A program made the translations under genes and the position numbers. Shown here one piece after another: positions 1 to 12,804 of a stretch of 64,000 bases of DNA (its first letter is position 1; every line of letters begins with the position of its first letter). Source of the DNA: Tomocerus qinae (lineage: Eukaryota > Arthropoda > Collembola > Entomobryomorpha > Tomoceridae). The notes beneath the pieces were generated by a model. The model made no database searches and was not told the origin of the DNA. It saw nothing but the letters and a program-made list of their open reading frames with translations. The DNA lies in NCBI GenBank assembly GCA_020055645.1, contig CM034547.1:25196513-25260512 (forward strand), given 5' to 3'.

Positions 1-272
1 ATTCAAGCTGAATTAGCTGAATACTTGATATATTTAGATGCGTTAAAAAATATGCTATATAAATTAGTTGAGTTTGGCTAGACTGGAGAATGATTGTAAG
101 GAAGGGTTAGAAGAGCACTTATCTGGCACTTCTAACATTATATAGGCTGTATGTACGCTTTGTACATACCACATGGCTCATCGATAATGAAAATCTAATT
201 CTGTTCTAAACTATTTACTTTTGTATTATTGTATTTATGTACTAATGTGCATTATTAAATGTTGCCCTTTAT

Positions 273-3200
273 TTAGTGTATAGAGTGATAGCGCCCTAGG
301 TCAGTAGAAGTAGCAGGACGCTGAGGACTCGGAGTTGGTGCGGAATTTAATCGTCCGTAAGCACTCTTTCTTTGTCTTTTTCTTTCTATGAGACATATAA
401 TTTGATCTTGTGTTTTCACAAATTCACTTCGGGCTACTTCAGCCTTTTCCTTGTCACCCAGTTCTTCATTGACGTTAATTTCCTTTGACAGTAATGGCAA
501 TGCATCTCGCAGGCGAATGATCTCTGCATCTTCCTCCTACATATGAACAAAAGTTTTTTGAGGTGTTACAAGTAGAGCACAATTCCACAACTTTGGTCTT
601 TAAATGTTCATGAAAGCGATTAGCAAGCTAAAATAAAAGGTACCTGGTTACTTGCAAAAAGGAAAATATATGCAAAAGCCAATTCAACACAAATGCTTAA
701 GTTAAGTATGAATAATGCAAAAAAAATTGATTAAGTACTTGATTAAAACAGTTGTTATAATTTATAAAAAAGCTTCATTGGACATAAAACATCAATTAAA
801 TCAAAACAAGTGAAAAACATCGACGTTTCTATTTCTATCACCAATAATCAAAACTACAACAATTATTAGCCACTATATAAATGGTTGGTTCCTCAAAGCG
901 ATATTACATTTAAATAGAGTTACATATACATTGATACAAAATTACTACACGACTAATTATATATCTTAATTTTTCTTCTATGCTTTCTCCATACAAATTT
1001 TTATCCATCAAAATAAAAACATACATAATAAAAATCATAGGAAAATAATCACCACAAGAATGTATTTGTAAACTAATTCCAAGTTTCCTTTACGTCATTA
1101 AATAAAATTAAGCCATACAAAATACAACAGTGCTAAATAGTCTACTAAAATAACCGTAACAAAAATTGTGAATTTAAAATAGATAATAACACAGCACAAA
1201 ATATTACACTGATCAACACGAAACATGATTACTACCTTTTTGATTGTCACAAAAAACAAAGGTGGGTACAAAAGGACTAAATCAAATAATCTCTTTGTAT
1301 AACAGCTAAAGTCAGTTTTTAATTGACATTGACTCTACTAATATCAAAAGTAGAACAAGACAACCAAATTAGTGACCAGAGTGAATTATCTTACGCGGGG
1401 ACTTTTCAACACAAAATGCACTAATAATGATGACAATTCCAATTCTTCTCCATGGCCATTGTGTAATGGAACACTCCTGTAGCCTTGGCGTAAGCACTCC
1501 AACTAGGAACAAAGATGTTAATGCAATAAAAAAATTCATGAATGTGAATAATCTAGTTAAATAAAAAGCATACTGTGTACGATGATTGTCCAATGAAATT
1601 GGGATCTCCAAAAACATCCTCATCTTGCACCACAAAGCGAACCATTGCCAATTGTGGAATTTGTATTTCAAATTCGAAACTTTCATTCCAAAATGGATTT
1701 AACCCATTGTCTTCTACAGAAACAAAATTATATTCAATTTAAACGATTCAATAAGTACAGTATGGAGTACTATTCACCGAACAGGACGCTTTCTCTTTTT
1801 CCATGCTCACTCCATATAAAACTTTCACCAACCTTTCACCTCAAGTTACCTCATGTGGCGTGGTGAAAATTTGTAAATGGAGTACTTCGAAAATGTAAAA
1901 GCAGCATGTAAAGAGAAGCTAACATACACTTGAGTTAATATTATTAATATGTGTTGTGTGAGGAATTTTAAAATATTACGGATTGTCTTCGTTTTGCGAC
2001 TACTGCCCCCATTGTTGAAATCTGCACCAATAATTTCTACTTCCACGAAAGGACTAACAATACCTCTTCCTGATTTTGATAAATGTCTAGCTGCTATCAC
2101 CTGAAAAAGAACACAATAAATAAGTTCAGAGTGCATAGTAATATTTTTAATATTAAGTCTTGAATTACATTAATATGAAGTATTAGCGGCTCCGTTCCGA
2201 CTAGAGAGCCTTTTGCAGTGGGATCGAAATCTTCATGAAACATAAAGTCCGGTCGAAGGACATAGCCGCAACTTCCATTCTGCCTGAATTTCCCTTGATT
2301 CAGCTGCATTGGTTTATCTGAAAGGTTTATTGTAAATGTAGATTAAAATTCTCCCAAGTAATATGCTATGCAGCTCTGATTGAATTTGTAAACGTATACA
2401 AAAGAGGTGTTTAAATGCTTTGATTACCTGGAGTTTGATAATTGAGAGCCACCATTTGACAACCAGCATTCCACAAAGGCACAGGATTGTAATTAGAGGA
2501 ATCTAATCTCTGTCCCTTCGGATAAACTCTACTGAATTGGACTTGATGGTACCAAATAAAAAACTTGGGTTCCTGTTGACACATTAGTTTCTCCGCAGCA
2601 GTCTCGGGAAACGATGACATTTCGTAAAATATTCTTCCTTTAGATTTGACCCGGTCAAGGGAAAACTTATTGACGGAGCAGCAATATACAATGAGACTGG
2701 AAAGTTCTTTAGCTATTCGATTCATTCGCTCCATTTTCTTGTTTTGGTTCTCCTATATAGTTCATTCAAACATATTTACACAATTGTAAAATACTTTTTA
2801 ATTATTGTAGAACAAATCGTCAAATCATCTTTACTTTTTAAGTTTACCATTAACATACTAAAATACTATGCTAATAGGCTTATTACCCTATCGCTTGCGT
2901 TTTGTGCTGTTTCTTTAATAGCGTCGTGCCAATCTTTTGCTTCCTGATCACTACGGACGGCCACAATAAAAGGGGACGATGAGGAATCAGTGTGGATTTT
3001 CAAAATACAAGATAACGAAGGATCTGCTTCATTTCGTGCCAATTCTACATAAGCACCCATCATTTCCACAGCCCCTTTTTGTAATGTTCCCAATGGAGTC
3101 AAATCACTACTATCCTCATTTTCATCATTTTCTACATCCAACTGTTCAACATAATTACTGGGAAACCATAACTGCTTTTTATTTCCATGATCTCCCTTCC

Positions 3201-6200
3201 ACCAGCCTTCATGTTCTTTCAGCACATTGGAAATTGTATCCCCACGAAAAAACGTCAATTCATCTTCTCGCCTTGCTGCATAGTCGTATAACGCTCGCAC
3301 ATGAAGTTGCTGCTACAGAATTCAATTAACCAAAATTAAAAGCATGCTAATATATGCTGTGAATAATTCCAATGTTGCGACTTTTTTCTCACATTGTGAC
3401 TGAAAATGTTTGTGTCTAGATAATCTGGATGACTGTAAACGTTATCGTCATCATTGGGATTCTGAAATTACAAACCATAGAGTAAAAAAAGCTTATTAAA
3501 AGATGCAAGTAAAGACTTTACAACACTTACAATTCCAACTGTTCTAATTAGATCGTCATTGACTGGATACTTCAGAGTGACTTTGTTATAAAATGGGTGT
3601 TTATCATAGAAGGTGATAAGATCCACTAGAGTTTCAAACTTATTTAGGCCAATGGTGAAAAGTCTCCCGTCTTCTTTTATAACACAATGTTTAATACGCT
3701 TTTCCACTCTGAATAAACACGTAAGATCATTAATTAATTGAATTATAGTCAAAGATGCAGTATTCACCTTTCATTTATGATAATAGAAGGTCTTGTTTTT
3801 TTTTAAATTTTAACCCAAATCGACTATTAACCTGAAAGATATAGCAAAACGGGCGTCTTCGTGCTGAATGCATCGGACTAGGAATGCTCCATCATGTGGA
3901 ATTCTTTTCAACATGTCTTCTGCTTGGCTTCTATCAACATTTCGATGAAACCAAGCCTTTCCTTCGTGACTCTGTGGCTGTGGGACGGGCTCTGAAAGTC
4001 TTATGTGAAATTCCTAAATACAAAAAACACTTAGAATATTCAAAGACCAAATTATTTTTTAAACCTCACCAAATGACAAATATCTACATACCAATCCACG
4101 TATGGGATTTGATCTATAATGAGTGATCAATGAATAAAGACTATCAAATGTCAAAGAGTCCACTAAATAGTATTTAACTTGTCCCCACTCATATTTGGAA
4201 TGAATGTGGCAATGATTAGTCCTTCCTCGTCTCCTAAGAATAAAAAGAAAATTTAAAAAATTAACCAGTATTTAGGAAACATTAAAGCTTAAAAATGATC
4301 GATACACATACCAAAACGAAAGGGTGTAATCTCCAACAAATGTTTCACTTTCTCGTACCAAAAATGTTCCGTCTCCAAAATTAGAATATTTTGAGATTAA
4401 TTCATTGGCAGTGTTTCGTCCACCTCGAAGTCGCCCGTGGAACCATTTTTCACTGAAATGCAGTTCTTCGTTGCGAGACTAAGGAATATTTTTAAATGCA
4501 CTTACTAGAGTGTCCAATTTTGAAACATTGTCTTTTAATCATGTATTTATTGCAACGTTAACTAACCACATTTCTTCCGTTAGCATTGTTTTGGCCATCT
4601 CCAGATGAATCTTCTTCTTCATCTTCACTTTCCTCATTGTGATCTGCCTGGCTAGTCATTTCAGTATATAATAACTGATTCTGAGTAAGCACAAAAAAGT
4701 GAGGTATCCATGCTTGACTTTCACTATCTTCAAGAAACATTATGCCGTTTTTTATTGTGTTGCTTAAATCCATGTCTTTGGCAGCTAAATTAAAAATGGA
4801 GAAATACAACAAATCAAAATCAGGACGCAGCAGAACGAATTTTTATAAGAAAAGTTCCTACTTACAGAAATCGTCATTTTTCGCTACAAAATTTCCCTCT
4901 TCTACTCCTTCCGGAAGCTTTTTATGCTTTAAAATAATTCTACGTTTTAGTTGATCGGGTGAAGGTAGCTGTTGATCATTTTTGTCTAAGTATTGAGTCA
5001 CAAGCATTTCCCCAAAAATTTCCTAACGACATCATAAAATGAGTATACAAGAATTGGTCTTAAATCATCATATAGATTGAAGGGAATATGATTACTATAC
5101 CTGAAATTTTTGGGCCATTTTCCGCTGTTGTATAAGTGTACAATGGTCTTCAATACTTAATATTACAGGATATCTGCGTATTATGTTTACAAACCATATC
5201 ATATTTATCCTGTGTGAATTATTGTGCAACAATAAAAATGCTACTTAGGGGATTGAAAAAAAAACTCACTCGGAAGCTACAAAAGCATGTTCTTTAATTG
5301 CTTTCAGTACGTCCACAAATTTTATCTTGGTGGTAAGAGTATGCCCATGAAATATAAAGGGCATTCCATCAGGTCCATCCCAACAGTCCAATTCTACACA
5401 ACGACATCCTTGTAAAAGGCAGCGTGAATACGCTTCTACTGATGATTCAGATGAAAACTGATCCCCCGTTAAATATCTTATGAATTTAAATGAATGTTAT
5501 TTAAGTATACAAAATAAAGAATACATTATTAGTACATCACAGCTTTACAACCAATAATTTAAATTGGAAAACATACGTATTGTGCGAAGACGCAATCCAA
5601 TAATGAGATAATGGTTTTGTCATATCTTGATTAACTACAGAATGTTTCGAGTCCCATACTTCATTATGCTTGGAAAATAGAAAGTCTATAAACTGTCCAA
5701 AAAATTTCTTAGTACACAGATCATACAATTAAGACATTTTATATGACCAACATGAGTTACTCATACGAATAAAGATAAATTAATTCTATTACTTCTTGAA
5801 TGGTTAGATATGGCTCATGAATATCTCTATCTGGATCTTGTAAATAATTTCGCAAAAATTTTGAAACAGTTTCTTGATTGGGAAAAACTTCTTTTTGTTC
5901 GTGTTTAAGAAACTCCTCGAATTCCTTGAGTGTAACCTTTTGACTGTCGCCAGACAATCTTTCAAAAAAGTCCGTAAATATCTACAACATAAAAATTTAA
6001 TTGGATATTAAATCATGGTAACCTGTATCTGAATAACGTTGGCGAAATGCGCCTGATAATTAATAATTATACTAGTAGTAATTAATGTTTTCGATAATGT
6101 ACCCCAACGCATACCTCTGTGTAATAAAATTTAGCACATGAAGGTATGCGTTGGGGTACATTATTGAAAACATTAATTGACCATCAAAATGATAGTATAA

Positions 6201-7115
6201 CAACCATTTGATCGTGCAGAAGTTGATGAAAAAGAATTGAATAATCATCGAATCCTATTTCTCCAGTTTTACGGGTATCCACTGCTTGAAACATGTCTTT
6301 AAGCTTCCCAGTGGACATTTTACAATTGATCTTCGGTAAAAATGCCTTCATGTCCTTTAATGTGATACTAAAAGTTGTATTGAATAAAAAAGATGAAATG
6401 CCATATTATTACGTTTTAAGCAATATCTCACAGTATTGGTATCATACTTTCCCCGAGTATTTTCCATGGAATAAAATTCCTTGCGCAACCACATATCCAG
6501 CTGTGAGGGGTAAGGAGTTTCTTGTGTGTCTTTTTTAAGAAAATTTATGCCTTTGACCCATAAATCACATTCTTTCTCAGAAATAGCTAGAAAACAAAAA
6601 CAGAAGGTCGAATATTTTTATTTATAGTAAATCGTAGCTACAAATAATTAAATTATTATAAAAACAAACCGGCAATAGAAAGAGTCCTCAGGCGAAATTC
6701 ATTTCCATAAAACACCACAAAGCATTTGGATCCATCATGTCTCTTGGAATCATCCGGCCACCTTTCAAAATCCTTTGAACTTTTCCCCACTCTTATTTCC
6801 TTGATTTCTCTTATGTCAACTGTGAATTCATTAGCAATTAATCACGATTTCAATTTGTATTACAATTTAAAAATAATAGTAGCCATATTTTGTTTGTTTT
6901 TTGAAATTCTTACCTGAGCCTTCACAAACATTTCTCCCCGTCATGGACCGCTGCCAAATAATTTGTCGTGTCTCCCGACGAACCGAAAGTGTCCTTCTTT
7001 CCGGTCGTTTCCGAAAAAAGAATTTGGTAACAACCGTTCCCCTTTCCAATTGGCTAATGATTAATTCCATTTCAGGAATGAAACCCCCACTACTTGAGTT
7101 TGTCATTATGTTCAA
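273..7115 (-). CDS. PLCG1: Phospholipase C-gamma (complete, about 20 exons)
   Basis: Hydrolyses PIP2 to IP3 and diacylglycerol downstream of receptor tyrosine kinases. Domains from N to C: PH (starts [11 protein letters not shown] at 7115, continues to about 6670 with [14 protein letters not shown]), EF-hand region (6590-5780), PLC X box (5710-4870) with both catalytic-histidine motifs SSHNTY and FHGHTLT and the stretch [14 protein letters not shown], split PH with an acidic linker (about 4800-4560), N-terminal SH2 ([16 protein letters not shown]), C-terminal SH2 ([15 protein letters not shown]), SH3 ([17 protein letters not shown], 3300), second half of the split PH, Y box (2740-2160), and C2 ([13 protein letters not shown] near 1680). 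An exon ends at 1395 in KSPR followed by a GTAAGA donor. Phase 0 agrees with an acceptor at 537, so a last exon 273-536 adds 87 residues beyond C2. If that splice is skipped, translation stops at 1391. An AATAAA lies at 268-273. The Drosophila orthologue is small wing (sl). Identity is very secure; the last exon is inferred from splice phase. Confidence 0.96.
537..1394 (-). other. Last intron of PLC-gamma
   Basis: An A+T-rich segment of about 860 bp between a GTAAGA donor (1394) and a TATGTAG acceptor (537). No coding pattern is seen on either strand. It is the largest intron of the gene; most others are under 250 bp. Confidence 0.7.
6080..6178. repeat. 99-bp hairpin (MITE-like) element, copy 1, in a PLC-gamma intron
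   Basis: Two 37-bp arms (6080-6116 and 6142-6178) are inverted repeats with one mismatch, around a 25-base loop. Arm ends read aattaatgtttt and core is accccaacgcatacct. A nearly identical element with the same loop orientation is at 8641-8738. Two copies in different contexts, each almost wholly palindromic, suggest a non-autonomous foldback or MITE element. No clear target-site duplication is visible. Confidence 0.85.
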
Positions 7116-7879
7116 ATTTTGCTAAAGTTCGTGCAGGGAAGTTCAACCGATTTTATTATGGACAGAATAGATAAGAATGTATTCCGTTCTTTATCAGATG
7201 TGGAAAAATTAGCAAAAAAATTGAAAGATGGCTTAATGCAGTGCTAAATCCATTGCCCGCTAGCTATGGTCCATATTGCGTTATATTGCGTTTGTACTTC
7301 TTAATTGTACTAATCTGTAGAAAATGGCAAAATATATTGTATTTGAAATACGTATTCCAATTTCTCTATTATTAGGTAATAATGACGACATGGACATGGT
7401 GTTATTTATCTATAGGTCTCTGCTTACCAAATTATGTTTCTTCCATTATTCATTACTTCCATCCATCTGACATTGGACACTCAGTTCTCTTCTCCAGCAA
7501 TTAAAACAAAAACTAAACGACTAAAACAGTTTTCCTGTAAACACTACTGACTACTGACCACCCTATGGCCAGTAGCTTGACTAAATATATTATAATAACT
7601 AACCCAAATTGTAGTTACTGTGCTTCAAACTATACAAATGAGATTTCGATGTTAACTATTTGCTACTACAATACAATTCTAAATCCTAATGTAAACCTAA
7701 GTATAATTTTGTCAATATATAGAATATATAGTTGACAGGAGAATTAAAAACCAGGAACAGTTATCCCATAATGACGAAACAAGTACAATTTTAGTGTGAC
7801 TTATTATAAAAGTAAACTTTGAATTTTGAAGACTATTTCTTCTATATATTTGGTAATCACACTTGGACTGGATCTGGAT

Positions 7880-8100
7880 ATGTTTCTATGTTGTATTATT
7901 ATTGTGTTCCTCCATGTCAGTCCAGGTGCTTGTTTACTAACAAACTATCTCATCACAATATCAATTGGAGCAAAGTCCTGTTTCTGGACCAAATGTCACG
8001 TCATCCAATCCGACGGGATGACTATTCTTTAAGACTGCTGGACCCACAGAGGATACCGACGGACACAGAAGGTCATTCATGATATTTTAAAGGTTAGGTG
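7880..8100 (+). mobile_element. Probable decayed Tc1/mariner-type transposase fragment
   Basis: The plus frame at 7819-8082 includes INWSKVLFLDQ followed by DDYSLRLLDPQRI. This resembles the Tc1/mariner catalytic-core pattern W..VLFSDES.F.L...D.R around the second acidic residue. The expected DES is degraded to LDQ, the frame ends shortly after and no flanking transposase or terminal inverted repeats are visible. The patch is more G+C-rich than its surroundings. Resemblance is by eye only. Confidence 0.35.
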
Positions 8101-8640
8101 GGTGAGCGACGGGCGAACATCAATTTTTTTGACTTTACGTAGAATGTGCATATCACGTATTGTCTCATGAATCAAACTTGGACTAGGGCGCTAGCATTCA
8201 ACAGATGTTCTAAAAATCACTGGCTAGTCAGAGGTGAAGCAGCCAACTAGATTCTCGACTGTTGGGTAATTGGAAAACCTCGTACCTAAAATTAATTGAA
8301 TGTGCTGCTCTTACTGTTTTACGAGACTCTCGTGAGTAAACTTAGTGTAAAACTTCATATTAAAACATAAGGGGAACGTTCAAAATTTGTTATTTCAACA
8401 ACTAATCAATCAATCATAATTATTTACTGACAATGTGATTAGGAAATTTATTTTTCTTTTAACTGGTCTTAAGTCAATAGCACTACCGTAATGATCGATA
8501 TTATTTCGCTTTTTTGGCTGTAATTGGTAATAATACCGTGTACTATATAACTGTGTATGTTTGTTAATATAGATAAAAGGTGTGTAAAAGTCATCTAAAT
8601 TTAGATCTATCAGTAAATGCATGCGTTCTAAAGAAGTAAG

Positions 8641-8738
8641 AATTAATGTTTTCAATAATGTACCCCAACGCATACCTTCGTGTGCTAAATTTAGTACATG
8701 GAGGTATGCGTTGGGGTACATTACTGAAAACATTAATT
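8641..8738. repeat. 98-bp hairpin (MITE-like) element, copy 2
   Basis: Inverted 37-bp arms at 8641-8677 and 8702-8738 have one mismatch, with a 24-base loop. Both arms match copy 1 (6080-6178) except for single-base changes, and the loop is related (shared tttag.acatg). The minus-strand open frame at 8410-8766 crosses this element and is treated as spurious. Confidence 0.85.
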
Positions 8739-10175
8739 GACTTGAGAAGTTACAGCCAGTCTGCAATCACGGTCAATTAGGACAGAAACAGAGGAAGAGC
8801 GAGTATTCAGACTCCAAAAAGGCCTATAGCACCCACACGTGTCAAGAAATTTGCAGAGTCAAATCAGAGAAAAAGACATAAAGGAGGTGGACGAAAGCGG
8901 AATTATTTCAGTACTTTTAGCTTTTTTAAGGGTTTTTTATGTTTTTGAAACAATAATTTCGCGCGGAATTATATCGATTATTACGGTATATTTAAATTAG
9001 TAAATTGAATATTGGATGTTTGAACAAATATTTTGCATTTTAAAGGTGTGTAACATATTTGAATAAAATATAGTTATGCATAGATAATTACAACCCAGTT
9101 TGCTTTTAATTACAACCCCGAGAGATGACATTTTTGTAATGAGAATGATTATAATTATGACGAATTACATGATATTGACGCGTAGAATAGATGTACAATT
9201 CAATTTTGTAGATATCACATTATTGACATTACATTACGGTATGGAAACTACTAGCCTAGTAACATAAATGTTGGCTCTTTCACAGCTTGGATTTCTGCTA
9301 CTTCTTGCCGTAACTGTCGGGAGCCTTGTAGAGATAGCATTGCTGTATAAAAACAATACAAGCACAAAAAAACAGAATCGCTATCTTTACTACACACAAA
9401 CACAAAGTAACGTCTGCTTCTTACTATTCCTATTCTATATGTTGTTAATAATATTTTTGCTTCTCAAACTGCAGTAGGTTTAGGTTCAATTTTCTTCCAC
9501 TTTTATCGTAGACGTAGACACTTAAAACTTCAAAAGAAAAAAAATATTAGAGGAATTCATTTAATTAAATAACATAAACTTCCAAACTGAATTAATGAGC
9601 ATCATCAACTCTTTCTACTTGTCACTACCAAGTGAGTTTACAGTTTATTGGCCATTATTTGTGATAATTTAATATTAATACTAGCCATGCTAAATAGTCG
9701 TGTCGTTACTAAATTACTTTTTACCAAATTATGAACTATACCATTATGTTATAAAAATGAGGATTGAGAACTACAATGATGATTGATTGATTTTTTAAGT
9801 AGGTGACTGTAACCTCGCTGTATAACACCGAACCGACGTAACGTCTGAATCTGAACTCTGAATTTTTAGTACCCTTTCCCTTACCTTCAACTTCACCTTA
9901 CTATTGATTATTCGGAGGCCAAAAAACGATTGAAAATTTGCTGTCACTAAACGGGTTTAAGCCATTTTCAAGATAAGATTATATTGTCTTCCGTTCCTTC
10001 CTTGTCTTCCGCTCGCGCTATTCTATACAATTAAATAACTGAAAAATCCCCAGTTCTGTTTGATTCTGAATGAAATTTAGAAAGTAATCGTGAAAGTTAG
10101 TTCTGATGTTTAGCGGCATGACATATTTACAACTGTTACAGTTTTGTCATTGGTAATTCTGGTACACAGAATAGA

Positions 10176-12140
10176 ATGGAGTTAGAGATAGAACGACTAA
10201 AAGAAGAAAATCATAAATTAACACTGAGAATTGATTCGGTGTTGCAAACAAAAAATGTGGAAGTAGAATATCTCCGTGAAGAAGTAAACATTAAAGATGC
10301 TGAAATTAAGGCTTTAGCTGAAAAGCACAGAACAGAACTTAAGACTCGTGAAAAGCAGTTACTGGAAAGGGTGAATTCAAAGTTTATTCTGGAATTTTAA
10401 CACGATTTTGCAGTTCCGGTTTGAGAATATGTTTAATAAGCGTGATCGTGGTTAACCTATATATAGTTTTGCGGTTTTTGTTAAAGGTTAATAACATTAC
10501 CGAGGAGGCTCATCAAAGTCGCGAAGAAATAGTTGAGCTGAAAGAGCAAAATGAAAAGCTTTTAAAGAATATAGAACATCTTAAAGCTACACAGCTGGAA
10601 CGGCACTCAAGATTGGAAAATTACGAAGCGTCAAGGGTAAACAAAAGCATTTAGGATAATATTATTATATCATTATTATACGATGTTATGTCATAAGCAT
10701 TAGCTTTGTCTCTAATGTAATTGATGCATTTCGAATGATGTTATGAATTTATTGATTTTATTTAATGTGTTTTAAATACCTTGAATTGTATTTGTAGATT
10801 AACAACGAACAGCTAACACAAGATCTCAAATCTAAAAGTATTCTATTAGAGAAACAGCAAACAAAAGTGAACCAATTGACACAGGCCAATGAAGTACTAA
10901 GAAAAGCTAATGGACTTCTAAAAGAAGAGTTAGAAACAGCAAACTCGTGCATTCGGGATCTTCAGACTAGGATGAAGGACATGGAACGGGAACACCAAGA
11001 GGATATTGTAGGACTTCAGCAACAAATTTGTCAGCAAACAGCAGCCGAGCCAAATGACCCTAGTAAAAGAGGCAATTCACTGTTTTCAGAAATCGAAGAA
11101 CGTAGACTGAGGGGTATTTCTAAAAGTTTTTAAATCCTTTAATAGAAATGCATATGTGTATATCCACTGTATATAATACTCATTGGGTGATAAACTGTTT
11201 TTAGTTGAAGATGAATTAAACAGACTAAGAGCCAGAAATGCAAAACTTACATCCGAAAATGCTGAATTACAAACTGCGATTGAAAGTGGGGATTGCAGAT
11301 CATCTATAATAACAACGCAACTTCAACTAATTCAAAAAAGCGAAGTAGATTTAATTCAAGAATTGAAGAAACTCAAGTCTGATACTTACCACCTCTTTGA
11401 CGTATGATAATCATTTTGTATACCTATATTGCGTAATCAATATTTTATGGATGACATTTGTCATAGACTGTAGTCTACATTTGAAAAATATGGCTTATTT
11501 AGACGTACCGAGATCGAATGGAATCTCTGCGGACTGAATACAGGAAAAAACTTTTGCAGTACAGAGACGGAAATGTAAGACAAGAACTTGATGAATTAGA
11601 AACTATCAGAAGTGAACGAGATCGCCTTATTACCGCCAATATGAATCTTGAACGGGATTTATTTGACCTTAAAAGGGATCTGAAGCACGCAAAGCAGCAA
11701 CAAGTTCATTTTGAAGCTAATTACAAAATAATGAGAACGAAATTGCAGGCAGCTCAGGAGCAGGTCGCTAAGCTTGGTAATGGATGATTCTGGTCTTGAT
11801 TGAATTTATTTATCTGTTATTATATGATAGGATAGTGTTATTTTTCGTTCAAAATTTAAGAACAATTTAATCTTTAACACAATGCTATTAATTTTAATTC
11901 TATTTAGGAAACAAGCAAACTTCTCTCATCAATTCAGAGAAAAAACAGTCTGTGGAAAGCAACGGTGAAAAATTTAACAAGTCAATATTAGAAGAATCGA
12001 AATTGAACATTGAATTGAGTCCGAAACCTACTGCATCGTCAGTGTCACCTTCTGATGCAACGGTCAACCCCAAAGTAAAAGCTATCACGAAAGTGAATAA
12101 ATTGAACAAAGAAGAGATTTCAGAATGTAAACAGCAGTAA
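10176..12140 (+). CDS. SPDL1: Spindly, kinetochore dynein-dynactin adaptor
   Basis: Spindly recruits dynein/dynactin to the RZZ complex on unattached kinetochores. The product is almost all coiled coil, in six exons (about 10176-10370, 10487-10636, 10799-11118, 11204-11402, 11512-11777, 11908-12140). The diagnostic stretch DPSKRGNSLFSEIEERR (near 11065-11105) matches the conserved Spindly segment DPNSKGNSLFAEVEDRR. The protein ends in Cys-Lys-Gln-Gln, a CaaX-like farnesylation box comparable to CPQQ in human Spindly, which serves RZZ binding. An in-frame TGA lies upstream of the ATG at 10176 and no dynein-binding CC1 box (AAxxG) is seen in the first exon. The true 5' coding exon may therefore lie upstream unseen, or the N-terminus is short. 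The poly(A) signal AATAAA is at 12158. Convergent with AGMO. Confidence 0.82.
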
Positions 12141-12804
12141 AGGAGGGGTTAAGTTAAATAAAAACATTTACATGTATCAATGACATTGTGCCTTTCAAAT
12201 ACGCACAAACGCAAATTATATGCAATAGTTAACATTAACAGTTAATAGTTACGTATGTCTACGTTCTAATGCTATAAATAATGTCTTCTGATTTCTTGTG
12301 GTCTTAAAATTAAAAAGATTGTTGTTAACGTTTAGAAGGTCGATATTTAATAATTTAGGATATAATACTTTTATAACTTTTCTACTCCTAATATTTCTAT
12401 TTAGACTTTTGATACCGTTTATCTTTTCTAAAAACGATTAAAAACAACGCTTTTCTAATGTTTATCTTTTCTAAGAACTATTCTAGATTAATAGCAGCGC
12501 TTTTCTACTGTTTAACGTTTCTACTTACAATGTGGTACTATGTAGTTACCAAGTTCCTATGTGTCTTAAATAGATTTACTATAAACTACCTAAAAATGTG
12601 ACAGTATGAGTGGATTTATTATCATGAAACCGGAGTGCCTTTTTAATTGTTAGAAATGTTTACATACTACTACTTAACAAAAACGAAGACAAAATTGCAC
12701 ATTGATGTTTGTATGATATAGTCGTTATATTATAATAATATTACAATACAATCTTATTGTGAACATGACAAATACATAAAAGTTGATATAAATAGTAAAT
12801 TTAT
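12141..12804. other. Convergent 3' ends of Spindly and AGMO
   Basis: A+T-rich 3' UTR and intergenic sequence of about 660 bp. A poly(A) signal for Spindly lies 18 bases after its stop. A short direct repeat of a cttttct...tgtttatcttttct type is present around 12410-12530. No gene is seen. Confidence 0.7.

Larger units (their letters stand above)
7116..10175. other. Intergenic region between divergent PLC-gamma and Spindly
   Basis: About 3 kb between two divergent start codons. It holds a degraded transposase-like stretch (about 7880-8100) and hairpin copy 2 (8641-8738). The open frame at 9268-9477 (hydrophobic N-terminus) has no splice or homology support. The 5' UTRs and promoters of both genes must lie here but no core promoter element is distinctive. 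Confidence 0.7.

Noticed and set aside
1645-1866. 73-codon plus-strand frame
   Set aside because: Overlaps the PLC-gamma C2 exon and an intronic repeat; no independent support.
2979-3329. 116-codon plus-strand frame
   Set aside because: Antisense to the PLC-gamma SH3 and split-PH exon; a shadow of real coding sequence.
8410-8766. 118-codon minus-strand frame
   Set aside because: Runs through the hairpin element at 8641-8738; openness is explained by the repeat and there is no homology.
8790-8945. Basic plus-strand frame (RPIAPTRVKKFAES... type)
   Set aside because: No start codon, splice sites or recognised homology; possibly transposon debris but too short to claim.
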